From positions 124,001 to 188,000 of the forward strand of contig NZ_AUBY01000008.1 in NCBI RefSeq assembly GCF_000429485.1: 64,000 nucleotides of DNA. Direction: 5' to 3'. The notes under the pieces are model-generated. The model saw only the letters and a program-made list of their open reading frames with translations. It ran no database searches and had not been told where the DNA came from. Within the stretch, counting starts at the first letter, position 1. Every line of letters begins with the position of its first letter. A program made the translations under genes and the position numbers. Origin of the DNA: Aliagarivorans marinus DSM 23064 (GTDB lineage Bacteria > Pseudomonadota > Gammaproteobacteria > Enterobacterales > Celerinatantimonadaceae). Below, piece by piece: positions 8,646 through 15,418 of this stretch.

Positions 8646-9061
8646 TCTTTCGCTCCATCAGCCACTTGCTCGCTAGCCAACGGCTGCAACCACTGCGCGG
8701 TCATTTCATAGTGGCAAACCCGCCACTCTGTGCCACTGCCGCTGCCGCTGGCCATCTCGAGGCGACGCCAGTTGCAGTGGGCATAGCGATACGCTTCAAA
8801 GCTAAGCCGCGCTTGCTCCAGCGCCATCACTACCCCTTGAGCACCACTGCTTATTTGCTGCAATTCCATCGCTTGCTGCTTACGCACTTGATAGGCGGCA
8901 TCGGCTTGCTGCTGGGTGTGCGCTAGCAACTCATCGAGGCACTGGTTATAGGCAACGCGGCTGCTTTGTTCGCAACTAGCAAGGCCCTCCGCACTGGCTG
9001 ACATCGGGCTCAACATACACAGATACAGGGCCAAATAGGCTACCCAGTTCACTTTGTTCAT
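8618..9061 (-). CDS. Secreted DUF1311/LprI-like protein
   Basis: Small exported protein (147 residues) with a signal peptide ending around SPMSASA (residue 24). The mature part has paired Cys (ASCEQ, NQCLDELL, HCNWR, RVCHYE), and the segment LSFEAYRYAHCNWRR matches the C-terminal core of the LprI-like DUF1311 family, some members of which inhibit lysozyme. A highly charged tail (GAKEETKEEPAG) overlaps the terminator of the convergent gene. The start codons of this gene and of the plus-strand response regulator lie about 70 bases apart, so the two share a divergent promoter region. The lysozyme-inhibitor role is inferred from the family only. Confidence 0.65.
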   Translation of the reverse strand: MNKVNWVAYLALYLCMLSPMSASAEGLASCEQSSRVAYNQCLDELLAHTQQQADAAYQVRKQQAMELQQISSGAQGVVMALEQARLSFEAYRYAHCNWRRLEMASGSGSGTEWRVCHYEMTAQWLQPLASEQVADGAKEETKEEPAG

Positions 9062-9134
9062 TACTGCTTCCTTTCGCTTGGCGACTTTGCTGCTAAGATT
9101 TTATCAATGCAATACAAGTACTATGCACGAGTTT

Positions 9135-10616
9135 ATGAGTGAAGATTTTGTTCTAATCGATGATCTAAAGGCCTCTTCATCCCCCGGTAACGATACTCCC
9201 GAACCATGGAAAGTGTTGGTGGTGGATGATGATCAAGAGATGCATGCAGTAACCCAGCTGGTGCTCTCTAATTTCCGCTACCAACAGCGCCCTCTGCAGT
9301 TTTTAAACGCCCACAGTGGCGAACAAGCCTACCAAATCCTTAGCGAGCACGACGATATCGCGGTTGCTCTGGTGGATGTGGTCATGGAGAACGACCACGC
9401 CGGGCTCGATTTAATAAGCCAGATCCGCAATGAGCTAAACAACCACGATATTCGCTTAATCCTGCGCACCGGTCAGCCGGGCTTAGCGCCGGCTCATCAG
9501 GTGATCCGCGACTACGACGTCAGCGATTACAAGAATAAAACCGAGCTTAACAGCGTGAGTCTCGATACCTTGATGTGCGCCTCACTCAGGGCCTATCAAG
9601 AGCTGCTGGAACTCAAGCAGCAGCGTTGTCAGCTGCAAGCAATGATTAGCTCGGCCACCACCCTACCCGATGACAACGATCACCGGCTACTGGCCAAACG
9701 TCTTCTCGACGATATGCTCAGCCAGTCAGACACGCGAAAGTTGTCTGCGTTGGTTGTCACCGAGTTTCGCCATCATGTCACGGTGTTGGCCAGCTCCGGA
9801 AAGCTCTCCTATCTGGAACAAGCCCACTCAGCAGCCGAGCTTCCCAGCCGAGTGCAGGAACAGATCCTCGGCTGCAAAGACTGCTGCAGTCACTATACCG
9901 ACAACCAATCCGCGGTATTTCATCTGTGCTACCCAGACCAGCCAGATATCTACTTCTATTTAGAAAGTGAGCGTCCGGTAAAAGAGAGTACCTGGCAGGG
10001 GCTGGCAATGTTGGTTGATGGCGCAACCTTAAAGCTGCAACAACGCCACCTCGAGCAGAAGGTCGCTAAAGGCCAGCTGGAGATGATCAAGCTACTGAAT
10101 AACAGCCTTATCCATGCCATCGAGAGCCCCAACTCAGAGCAGCGCGAGCTGCGAACACTCGCTGAAAAAGTGGTATCGATACTCGGGCTGTCCGAGTCAG
10201 AACAGCAGCGTTTTGTCGAAGTGGCGTGGATAGCCAGACTCAGTAGTATTGGCATTCCCGAGTCATTGTTCAGCCAATGCCAAATCGACCCGGCCCAGTG
10301 GCAAAAACTTGCCAGCCACTGCGAACTGCCCGATGAACTTACCCAAGCCACTAACCAGCAACGTTTGAGCCTGGCACTTAGCATCGCCAATCAGCATCAC
10401 GAGAGCTGGGATGGACAAGGCCAGCCTGTGGGCTTGCAAGGCGAGGAGATCCACTTGTTTGCCCGTTTAAGTGCGTTAATCTCAGCGCTTCATCCGGCGT
10501 TGGAGCACAAGCCTTCCGAGCTTAAACAAGCGCTGGAGTCACAAGCGGGAACACGACTCGATCCACAACTGGTAGCCAAGCTGCTGCCAAGTTTGGATAC
10601 GCTTACAGTCAGCTGA
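9135..10616 (+). CDS. Response regulator: receiver + DUF3369-like + degenerate HD-GYP
   Basis: Cytoplasmic signalling protein of about 493 residues. The N-terminal receiver (residues ~25-150) has the acidic pair in VLVVDDD, the phospho-acceptor Asp81 in ALVDVVMEN and LRTGQPG. The middle (about 170-330) fits the DUF3369 sensory domain often found between receiver and HD-GYP. The C-terminal part (about 335-490) aligns with HD-GYP: HHESWDGQGQP (residue 421 on) matches HHExxDGxGYP but with Tyr changed to Gln, and the HD dyad is replaced by ARLSSIGIP. It therefore probably cannot hydrolyse c-di-GMP and may bind or scaffold. The start is uncertain: ATG at 9123 or 9135, neither with a strong ribosome site. 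No partner histidine kinase lies next to it. Confidence 0.78.
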   Translation: MSEDFVLIDDLKASSSPGNDTPEPWKVLVVDDDQEMHAVTQLVLSNFRYQQRPLQFLNAHSGEQAYQILSEHDDIAVALVDVVMENDHAGLDLISQIRNELNNHDIRLILRTGQPGLAPAHQVIRDYDVSDYKNKTELNSVSLDTLMCASLRAYQELLELKQQRCQLQAMISSATTLPDDNDHRLLAKRLLDDMLSQSDTRKLSALVVTEFRHHVTVLASSGKLSYLEQAHSAAELPSRVQEQILGCKDCCSHYTDNQSAVFHLCYPDQPDIYFYLESERPVKESTWQGLAMLVDGATLKLQQRHLEQKVAKGQLEMIKLLNNSLIHAIESPNSEQRELRTLAEKVVSILGLSESEQQRFVEVAWIARLSSIGIPESLFSQCQIDPAQWQKLASHCELPDELTQATNQQRLSLALSIANQHHESWDGQGQPVGLQGEEIHLFARLSALISALHPALEHKPSELKQALESQAGTRLDPQLVAKLLPSLDTLTVS

Positions 10617-10671
10617 CAGCTACCGCGCATCCTGATAGAATGCCGCTCCTGAAGATTACCGGAGAACCAGC

Positions 10672-11127
10672 GTGCAGTGTCCTTGTGGCAGCGGCCAAAC
10701 CTATCACGATTGCTGTCAGCCACTGGTAGAGCAACAACAGCTCGCCACGAGCCCAGAAGCGCTTATGCGCTCACGCTACAGTGCATTCTGTTTAGCCAAC
10801 ACCGACTATCTGGTAGCCACCCATCACCCTGACTTTCGCAGCGCCGATCTCGCGCTTGGCCTTAAGCAGGATCAAACCCAGTGGCATCGCTTACAGGTAA
10901 TCTTCTCGTGTAGCAGTCAGGACGAACAAACAGGCATAGTGGAATTCAAGGCCTACTACCGCGAAGGTGAAGGCTTGGGTATCCTGCATGAGCGCTCCAA
11001 CTTCGTTAAACAAGACGGGCGCTGGTACTATACCGACGGCGAATTTTCCCCTGCTAGCTTAAAACGCAACTCTGCCTGCCCATGCGGTAGCGGTAAAAAA
11101 CTAAAACAATGCTGTGGTAAGGCTTAA
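10672..11127 (+). CDS. ychJ: YchJ family SEC-C motif protein (UPF0225)
   Basis: Small protein of 151 residues with a zinc-binding SEC-C motif at each end: CPCGSGQTYHDCC (residues 3-15) and CPCGSGKKLKQCC near the C terminus. Between them lies the NTF2-like middle (MRSRYSAFCLANTDYLVATHHP) typical of YchJ. The start is GTG at 10672 with GGAG seven bases upstream. It is followed by purU after 26 bases; E. coli ychJ also lies next to purU, which supports the assignment. The biochemical role of YchJ is not established; SEC-C motifs elsewhere bind zinc and contact SecB or ribosomes. Confidence 0.92.
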   Translation: MQCPCGSGQTYHDCCQPLVEQQQLATSPEALMRSRYSAFCLANTDYLVATHHPDFRSADLALGLKQDQTQWHRLQVIFSCSSQDEQTGIVEFKAYYREGEGLGILHERSNFVKQDGRWYYTDGEFSPASLKRNSACPCGSGKKLKQCCGKA

Positions 11128-11153
11128 CCAAGCAAGCACAAAATAGGCAATTC

Positions 11154-11990
11154 ATGGAAAAGAAGATTTTATTGACTGACTGTCCTGATGCAAAAGGACT
11201 GATTGCGACTATCACCAATATCTGCGCCAAGCATCAGTTGAACATTATCAAGAACAACGAGTTCGTCGATAACCAATACGGGCGCTTCTTTATGCGCACC
11301 GAGCTGGAGGGCTACTTCAACGACGAAACCCTGATGGCTGAACTCGACAATGCCCTGCCAGAAGGCAGTCACCGCCGCCTGGTGAATGCAGGCAAAAAGC
11401 GCGTCGTCATCATGGTGACCAAAGAAGCCCACTGTATTGGCGACCTGCTGATGAAGGCTAAGTTTGGTGATATGGATGTGGAGATTGCCGCGGTAATCGG
11501 TAACTACACCACACTGCAAGACTTGGTGGAGAAGTTCGACATCCCCTTCCACTACGTCAGTCACGACGGCTTGTCGCGTACCGAGCACGATATGCAGGTG
11601 CGCGAGGTGATCGAGCAATACCAACCCGATTACGTGGTGCTGGCCAAGTACATGCGCATCTTGAGCCCTGAGTTCGTGCAGCACTACGAGAATAAGATCC
11701 TCAACATCCACCACTCCTTCCTGCCCGCGTTTATCGGTGCCAAGCCTTATCAGCAGGCCTACGACCGCGGCGTGAAGATCATCGGTGCCACCGCCCACTT
11801 CGTGAACGATAATCTGGATGAAGGGCCGATCGTTGAGCAGCACGTGATCCACGTAGACCACAGCTATAGCGCAGAAGCGATGGCACGCGCAGGCCGCGAT
11901 GTGGAGAAAACCGTACTGGCTCGCGCCCTACAACAAGTGCTCGAAGAGAAGGTGTTTGTGTACGGCAATCGCACCGTAGTGTTCCGCTAG
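11154..11990 (+). CDS. purU: Formyltetrahydrofolate deformylase
   Basis: Hydrolyses 10-formyl-THF to THF and formate, which balances the one-carbon pool and supplies formate for PurT. 278 residues, the normal size. The N-terminal ACT domain (about residues 4-80; LTDCPDAKGLIATITNICAKHQLNI) is the methionine/glycine-sensing part; the C-terminal formyltransferase-fold domain (about 87-275) carries LNIHHSFLPAFIGAKPY and VNDNLDEGPIVEQ, with the His and Asp expected at the active site. The reading frame is intact and the neighbour ychJ is the usual one. A strong intrinsic terminator follows 23 bases after the stop. Confidence 0.95.
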   Translation: MEKKILLTDCPDAKGLIATITNICAKHQLNIIKNNEFVDNQYGRFFMRTELEGYFNDETLMAELDNALPEGSHRRLVNAGKKRVVIMVTKEAHCIGDLLMKAKFGDMDVEIAAVIGNYTTLQDLVEKFDIPFHYVSHDGLSRTEHDMQVREVIEQYQPDYVVLAKYMRILSPEFVQHYENKILNIHHSFLPAFIGAKPYQQAYDRGVKIIGATAHFVNDNLDEGPIVEQHVIHVDHSYSAEAMARAGRDVEKTVLARALQQVLEEKVFVYGNRTVVFR

Positions 11991-12013
11991 CGATTTACAC
12001 CAGCTCGACATTC

Positions 12014-12040
12014 AAAGCCCGGTTAGTACCGGGCTTTTTT
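12014..12040 (+). terminator. Intrinsic terminator after purU
   Basis: AAAGCCCGG pairs with CCGGGCTTT around TTAGTA and runs into six T residues. The convergent minus-strand gene ends at 12045, just beyond it. Confidence 0.88.
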
Positions 12041-12044
12041 ATGC

Positions 12045-12617
12045 TCAGGCGTAACTATGAAGCTTTAGAGGCTTGTCGTAGTCAAAATCGGTCATTACCC
12101 GATACATCTCAGAACCAATCACTTCGTCAGTGACGGCCTTATCTGCCGATGCTTGAGCAGCCAGCGCCACTTGCTTGTTTTCAGTCTGCATATCAAAGCG
12201 CAGCTGCTGCTTAACACGAGTTAACAGCTCAACGTTGTTCATCACCTCGGCATCGACGCCGGCGATATCGGTATTAGCATGCAGCGGGCCGGCTTGTAGC
12301 GCGTGCTGCAGGCGAATGCTGGCGAGGCTGGATTCTTGGCTTAGCGGGGCAAAGCTGGCCTCACGGGCATAGTCTTGGGGCTGGGCTTGCAGTGTGCGCG
12401 GCTCAGCGAGCTGAAAGCGCTGGCGCAGGCTAAGGGTTTGCTCAGCAGGGCCGGGCTTGACCATATCAAACTGCGGCTGGTCACAAACGTTAGGGCTAAG
12501 CATGCTGAGCATAAGGTGGAACGCAGCCTTGTTACCCTGATGGGTACAGCTGTTTAGTTGTCCGCCTAGTTGTAGCTCGTCACACAAAGTATGGGAGCGA
12601 ATACTGTCTGCTAGCAT
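12045..12617 (-). CDS. Hypothetical protein, 190 aa
   Basis: I do not recognise a named family. The protein is hydrophilic with no membrane segment or signal peptide. The N-terminal quarter has three Cys (LCDELQLGGQLNSCTHQ, then NVCDQPQF) and the segment GNKAAFHLMLSMLSPN. The middle is Gln- and Leu-rich (AEQTLSLRQRFQLAEPRTLQAQ), and the last third (VELLTRVKQQLRFDMQTENKQVALAAQASADKA, written here only as a description of a helical stretch around residues 130-165) suggests amphipathic helices. It is a single gene between the purU terminator and tRNA-Tyr. The frame is clean and codon use resembles its neighbours, so it is probably a real lineage-specific protein. Confidence 0.6.
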   Translation of the reverse strand: MLADSIRSHTLCDELQLGGQLNSCTHQGNKAAFHLMLSMLSPNVCDQPQFDMVKPGPAEQTLSLRQRFQLAEPRTLQAQPQDYAREASFAPLSQESSLASIRLQHALQAGPLHANTDIAGVDAEVMNNVELLTRVKQQLRFDMQTENKQVALAAQASADKAVTDEVIGSEMYRVMTDFDYDKPLKLHSYA

Positions 12618-12830
12618 GGCCTCTCCGCTTGTTGCTTATGCTATCGGCAAGCCGCGGCAAATCTTTACATCGAACTAGCACTCGCTACGTCACCACAGCG
12701 GCAGCAGTTCACGCCCTCTCTATTTGCAGTAAAACTCTGATAAATCACCCTCATACCAGCCAATAAAGCACCACAATGATGAGCTTTTAACCAAACAGAC
12801 GCTATTCGGCGTTTTTTTTACATTTGGCGC

Positions 12831-12858
12831 TTTACAGAAAAGTCGGTTCTGGTAATAT
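12831..12858 (+). promoter_or_regulatory. Promoter of tRNA-Tyr
   Basis: TTTACA (12831-12836) and TAATAT (12853-12858) are separated by 16 bases, ending 14 bases before the mature tRNA. A GC-rich stretch (GCGCC) directly follows the -10 box, as in stringently controlled stable-RNA promoters. A short stem (ACGC/GCGT) with a long T-run at about 12800-12818 lies just upstream and could stop read-in. The rest of 12618-12830 shows no gene. Confidence 0.7.
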
Positions 12859-12872
12859 GCGCCTCGCACTTC

Positions 12873-12956
12873 GGGGGGGTTCCCGAGTGGCCAAAGGGAG
12901 CAGATTGTAAATCTGCCGCGAAAGCTTCGATGGTTCGAATCCGTCCCCCCCCACCA
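12873..12956 (+). tRNA. tRNA-Tyr (anticodon GTA)
   Basis: An 84-base class II tRNA with encoded CCA. The acceptor stem is seven G (12873-12879) against seven C, then ACCA at 12953-12956. The D-arm segment TTCCCGAGTGGCCAAAGGGAGC and the anticodon stem-loop CAGATTGTAAATCTG match bacterial tRNA-Tyr, with GTA in the loop. A long variable arm and the T-arm loop TTCGAAT follow. Only one copy is present, whereas some enterobacteria have tandem copies. Confidence 0.97.
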
Positions 12957-12962
12957 CATTTT

Positions 12963-12992
12963 GAAAAGCCGTCCTCTGGACGGCTTTTCTCG
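12963..12992 (+). terminator. Intrinsic terminator of tRNA-Tyr
   Basis: GAAAAGCCGTCC pairs with GGACGGCTTTTC around TCT, a 12-bp stem with a T-rich 3' arm and TCGTTTC after it, six bases beyond the CCA end. Confidence 0.88.
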
Positions 12993-13385
12993 TTTCAGGG
13001 ATCGGATAACAACCAGAACAAGTATCTGGTCATCCTTGCTGGTTAAAATCTTTGATGACAGCGTCAGCACTTTTGTAATTAGCCCACTAGTTACGGCAAG
13101 CCCTTCCTCGGCCTCAAAGATTCTCCCTGCGCAACATCTGAATATCTACTTATTCTGATTGGTATGAACATTTTCACATTACCCACCCTAGAACGTACAT
13201 CAGATAACGCGCACTCCAGACCTAGGCGCAATCGCCACAAGTCACTTTAAAACGACGACACCCGGGCACGCGAAAGCGACCCAGAACAGGCGGTTACATT
13301 TGGGGATATTGAAAAAAGAGGTAGGCAATTTGGCGCCTGGCGGCGCCCTCACCGTAAAGAGGATTCTGAGAATTTACTTTGTTAT
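12993..13385. other. Gene-free stretch between tRNA-Tyr and the structured RNA
   Basis: I find no convincing coding sequence on either strand. The only notable items are a GGCGCC repeat around 13330-13347 and an A-rich stretch near 13310. The minus-strand transcript of the structured RNA at 13499-13569 would run into this region if its terminator at 13386-13418 were bypassed, but no open reading frame with a good ribosome site waits there. Confidence 0.5.
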
Positions 13386-13418
13386 GAAAAGACGCCAAGC
13401 CAAATTACAGCTTGGCGT
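13386..13418 (-). terminator. Terminator-like hairpin of the minus-strand structured RNA
   Basis: On the minus strand ACGCCAAGC and GCTTGGCGT form a perfect 9-bp stem with a nine-base loop, followed by CTTTTC. The T-run is short, so efficiency may be modest. It lies about 80 bases downstream of the aptamer-like fold. Confidence 0.55.
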
Positions 13419-13498
13419 TCCAACCATAACGGAAAGTAAAAAACGGTAAATAGACTAACTTACTTAGCAGAGTGATGGATCACCACACTACTTACCAA

Positions 13499-13569
13499 GG
13501 CGGTTCAGCCATCTCGCCGAGGCGAGATCTGTAACTTTCCGTCCCCGAATCGCTCCGGGTTTGGCTTTT
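13499..13569 (-). promoter_or_regulatory. Orphan structured RNA resembling the c-di-GMP-I (GEMM) riboswitch
   Basis: Read on the minus strand, the 5' half matches the GEMM core in order: CCAAACC, then a 6-bp stem CCCGGA/TTCGGG closed by a GNRA tetraloop (GCGA), then GGACGGAAAG (GEMM: GGACGCAAAG), then a TTACAG segment leading into a strong 8-bp stem ATCTCGCC/GGCGAGAT. One pair of the tetraloop stem is G-U on this strand and would be an A-C mismatch on the other, which favours the minus strand. The 3' closing segment (GGCTGAACCGCC) departs from the GEMM consensus, so ligand binding is uncertain. No gene follows on the minus strand before tRNA-Tyr. Confidence 0.4.
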
Positions 13570-13586
13570 TCTCAGTAGTCACCGGC

Positions 13587-13639
13587 AAAAAATTGCCGCC
13601 AACACGGCAATAGTAGATCAATTCGCTTTTACACCGCAA
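13587..13639 (-). promoter_or_regulatory. Possible promoter and hairpin upstream of the GEMM-like RNA
   Basis: On the minus strand TTGCGG (13634-13639) and TACTAT (13610-13615) are 18 bases apart, giving a start near 13603. Overlapping it, TTGCCG/CGGCAA with a six-base loop is followed by six T (13587-13610), a good terminator shape for any transcript arriving from further upstream. The CGGCAA arm can instead pair with a TTGCCG that follows it. Confidence 0.35.
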
Positions 13640-13739
13640 GTGTTATTTTTCTCACTGTTAATGTGAGCTTTGCTTTGCAGTTCAACTAGCTACGCCTACG
13701 CTAAGTTATGCTAGGATAGGCAAAAATCCATATTTCACG

Positions 13740-15398
13740 ATGAAAATGGCAAGTCAATATAACTACAACGACAAGAAAATTCTGATTGTTGACGACCAGC
13801 GAGCGTTCCAAGTAATGCTCAAAGCGATGCTGCAAAATTTCGGTGCTGCCGATATCCATTTTGCCAACACCGGCGAAGCTGCCGTTCAAGCCTGCCGCAA
13901 GCATCACTTCGATATCTTATTGGTTGATTACAATCTGGGAACAGGAAAAAACGGTGGACAGTTACTTGAAGAACTAAGGGTTCGCAAGTTACTCAAGGTA
14001 GACGCGCTGTACTTTATTATTAGCGGCGACAACAACAAGAGCATGGTGCTCAGCGCTCTGGAGATGGAGCCCGACGAGTTCATTGCCAAGCCCTTCTCGC
14101 AATTCCAGCTGCACAACCGTTTAGCCAGGGCTCACGCCAAGCGCCAATCACTCAAAGATGTGCTCTCTGAGCTGATGGACAAAAACTACCCACGCGTAAT
14201 CACCCAAGCCCAGCGCCATATCGAAGCAGGCACCCGCTACAAGAGCTACTGCCAAAACCTGATTATTGAGGCGCAGATCCTCACCGGTAAGCTGGATGAT
14301 GCTAAAGCCGGTTTACAAGCGATGCTCAAAGAGCGTAACCAAACCTGGGCGCAAGCTAAACTAGGCCAAGTCCAGCTGCTGCAGCATGAGCACCAAGAAG
14401 CAATCAAAACCCTCAAGGCCACACTGTCGCAAAGTCCGCTGCTGATGATGGCGCACGACTGGCTTGCCCGCGCCTATTGGAAAGACGGACAACTTGAGCA
14501 AGCCATGGAGACCGCCCAGCAAGCCTGTAAGATGGCCGCGTTCAGTATCGAACGCCAACAGCTGCTGGCTGATATCGCGGTGGAAGCCGGCGAGCAGCGC
14601 ATCGCGAAAGAGACCTTTGCGATCATCCTCAACCTGGCGCGACGCTCGGTGCACCGTGGCCCTCGCCACCTGTGCAACTACATCCGCAGCTTGATTGACG
14701 AAGCGCAGGCCGAAGACGACCTATACCGCAAAAACCGCCTGCTGCATGAGGTAAACACCGTGCTGTTCCACGCGCGTCGTGAAGAAGGACGTGATGAGAG
14801 CTTCGACTTTGATGCCTTTGAAGGGATCTCTCAGGCCCGCGTGCACGCCACTAAGGGCGAGTTAAACAAAGCCAAGCGGGTGCTATTTGATAGCAATGAG
14901 CAGTATCTTTCTACTCCTGACCAAGTGAGCAACGAGCTACTACCAGACACCTTCTTAACCCTGAACTCGGTGGGTGAGTACGAGTACGCCATGCCCTTCG
15001 CCGAAGAACTTAAATCACGAGAGGGCCTGGACAAATCCTCACTGCGCTCCGCCCAGTCAGTGCTTGAAGATGAGAACTTTGAGCTCAAAGTCGGGCAGTT
15101 CCGCGAGTTCAATAAGATGGGCATTGAGTGCTATGAAGACGGCCGCTTCCAAGAGGCTGTCAGCTACTTCGATAAAGCCCTGCAAGTCGCCCCCGGTAAC
15201 ACCGGTGCGATCCTCAACAAAATTCAGGCTATCCTTAAGCTGTTGGTTAACAACGATAAAGACCTGCGGCTTCAGTTGGCCAGTGAGTGTAAACACACCA
15301 TTAAGTTACTCGATGGTTTGAAACTCAACACCAATCACGCGGAACGTTACGTAACCCTGAAGCGCGATTTTGAGCAGGTTGTAAAAGGAAAGATGTAG
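13740..15398 (+). CDS. Response regulator receiver domain fused to TPR repeats
   Basis: Cytoplasmic protein of 552 residues. The receiver domain is at about 13-135: DD in ILIVDDQ, phospho-acceptor Asp63 in LLVDYNLGTG, Ser in FIISGDN and Lys in FIAKPFS. The remainder is helical with tetratricopeptide-type repeats, clearest in LKATLSQSPLLMMAHDWLARAYWKDGQLEQAM and in the C-terminal FQEAVSYFDKALQVAPGN. There is no DNA-binding, HD-GYP or GGDEF output, so it probably signals by protein contact. Such receiver-TPR proteins are widespread in marine gammaproteobacteria, but their partners are poorly known. It is followed after 20 bases by the channel gene. Its start is divergent from the GEMM-like RNA. 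The ATG at 13740 has no strong ribosome site; an ATG two codons on is equally possible. Confidence 0.85.
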   Translation: MKMASQYNYNDKKILIVDDQRAFQVMLKAMLQNFGAADIHFANTGEAAVQACRKHHFDILLVDYNLGTGKNGGQLLEELRVRKLLKVDALYFIISGDNNKSMVLSALEMEPDEFIAKPFSQFQLHNRLARAHAKRQSLKDVLSELMDKNYPRVITQAQRHIEAGTRYKSYCQNLIIEAQILTGKLDDAKAGLQAMLKERNQTWAQAKLGQVQLLQHEHQEAIKTLKATLSQSPLLMMAHDWLARAYWKDGQLEQAMETAQQACKMAAFSIERQQLLADIAVEAGEQRIAKETFAIILNLARRSVHRGPRHLCNYIRSLIDEAQAEDDLYRKNRLLHEVNTVLFHARREEGRDESFDFDAFEGISQARVHATKGELNKAKRVLFDSNEQYLSTPDQVSNELLPDTFLTLNSVGEYEYAMPFAEELKSREGLDKSSLRSAQSVLEDENFELKVGQFREFNKMGIECYEDGRFQEAVSYFDKALQVAPGNTGAILNKIQAILKLLVNNDKDLRLQLASECKHTIKLLDGLKLNTNHAERYVTLKRDFEQVVKGKM

Positions 15399-15418
15399 TC
15401 TAAACACCGGGGAGAGCG

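Noticed and set aside
11169-11861. Minus-strand open frame of 230 codons inside purU
   Set aside because: Leu/His/Val-rich antisense of purU codons; no domain evidence.
12720-13070. Minus-strand open frame of 116 codons across tRNA-Tyr
   Set aside because: Its middle is the antisense translation of the tRNA gene (a common spurious peptide containing TDSNHRSF), and it has no family resemblance.
13499-13580. Plus-strand intrinsic terminator reading of the same structured region
   Set aside because: CCCG/CGGG followed by a T-rich tract can look like a terminator, but the longer stem pairs better on the minus strand (G-U there, A-C mismatch here), and no plus-strand gene ends there.
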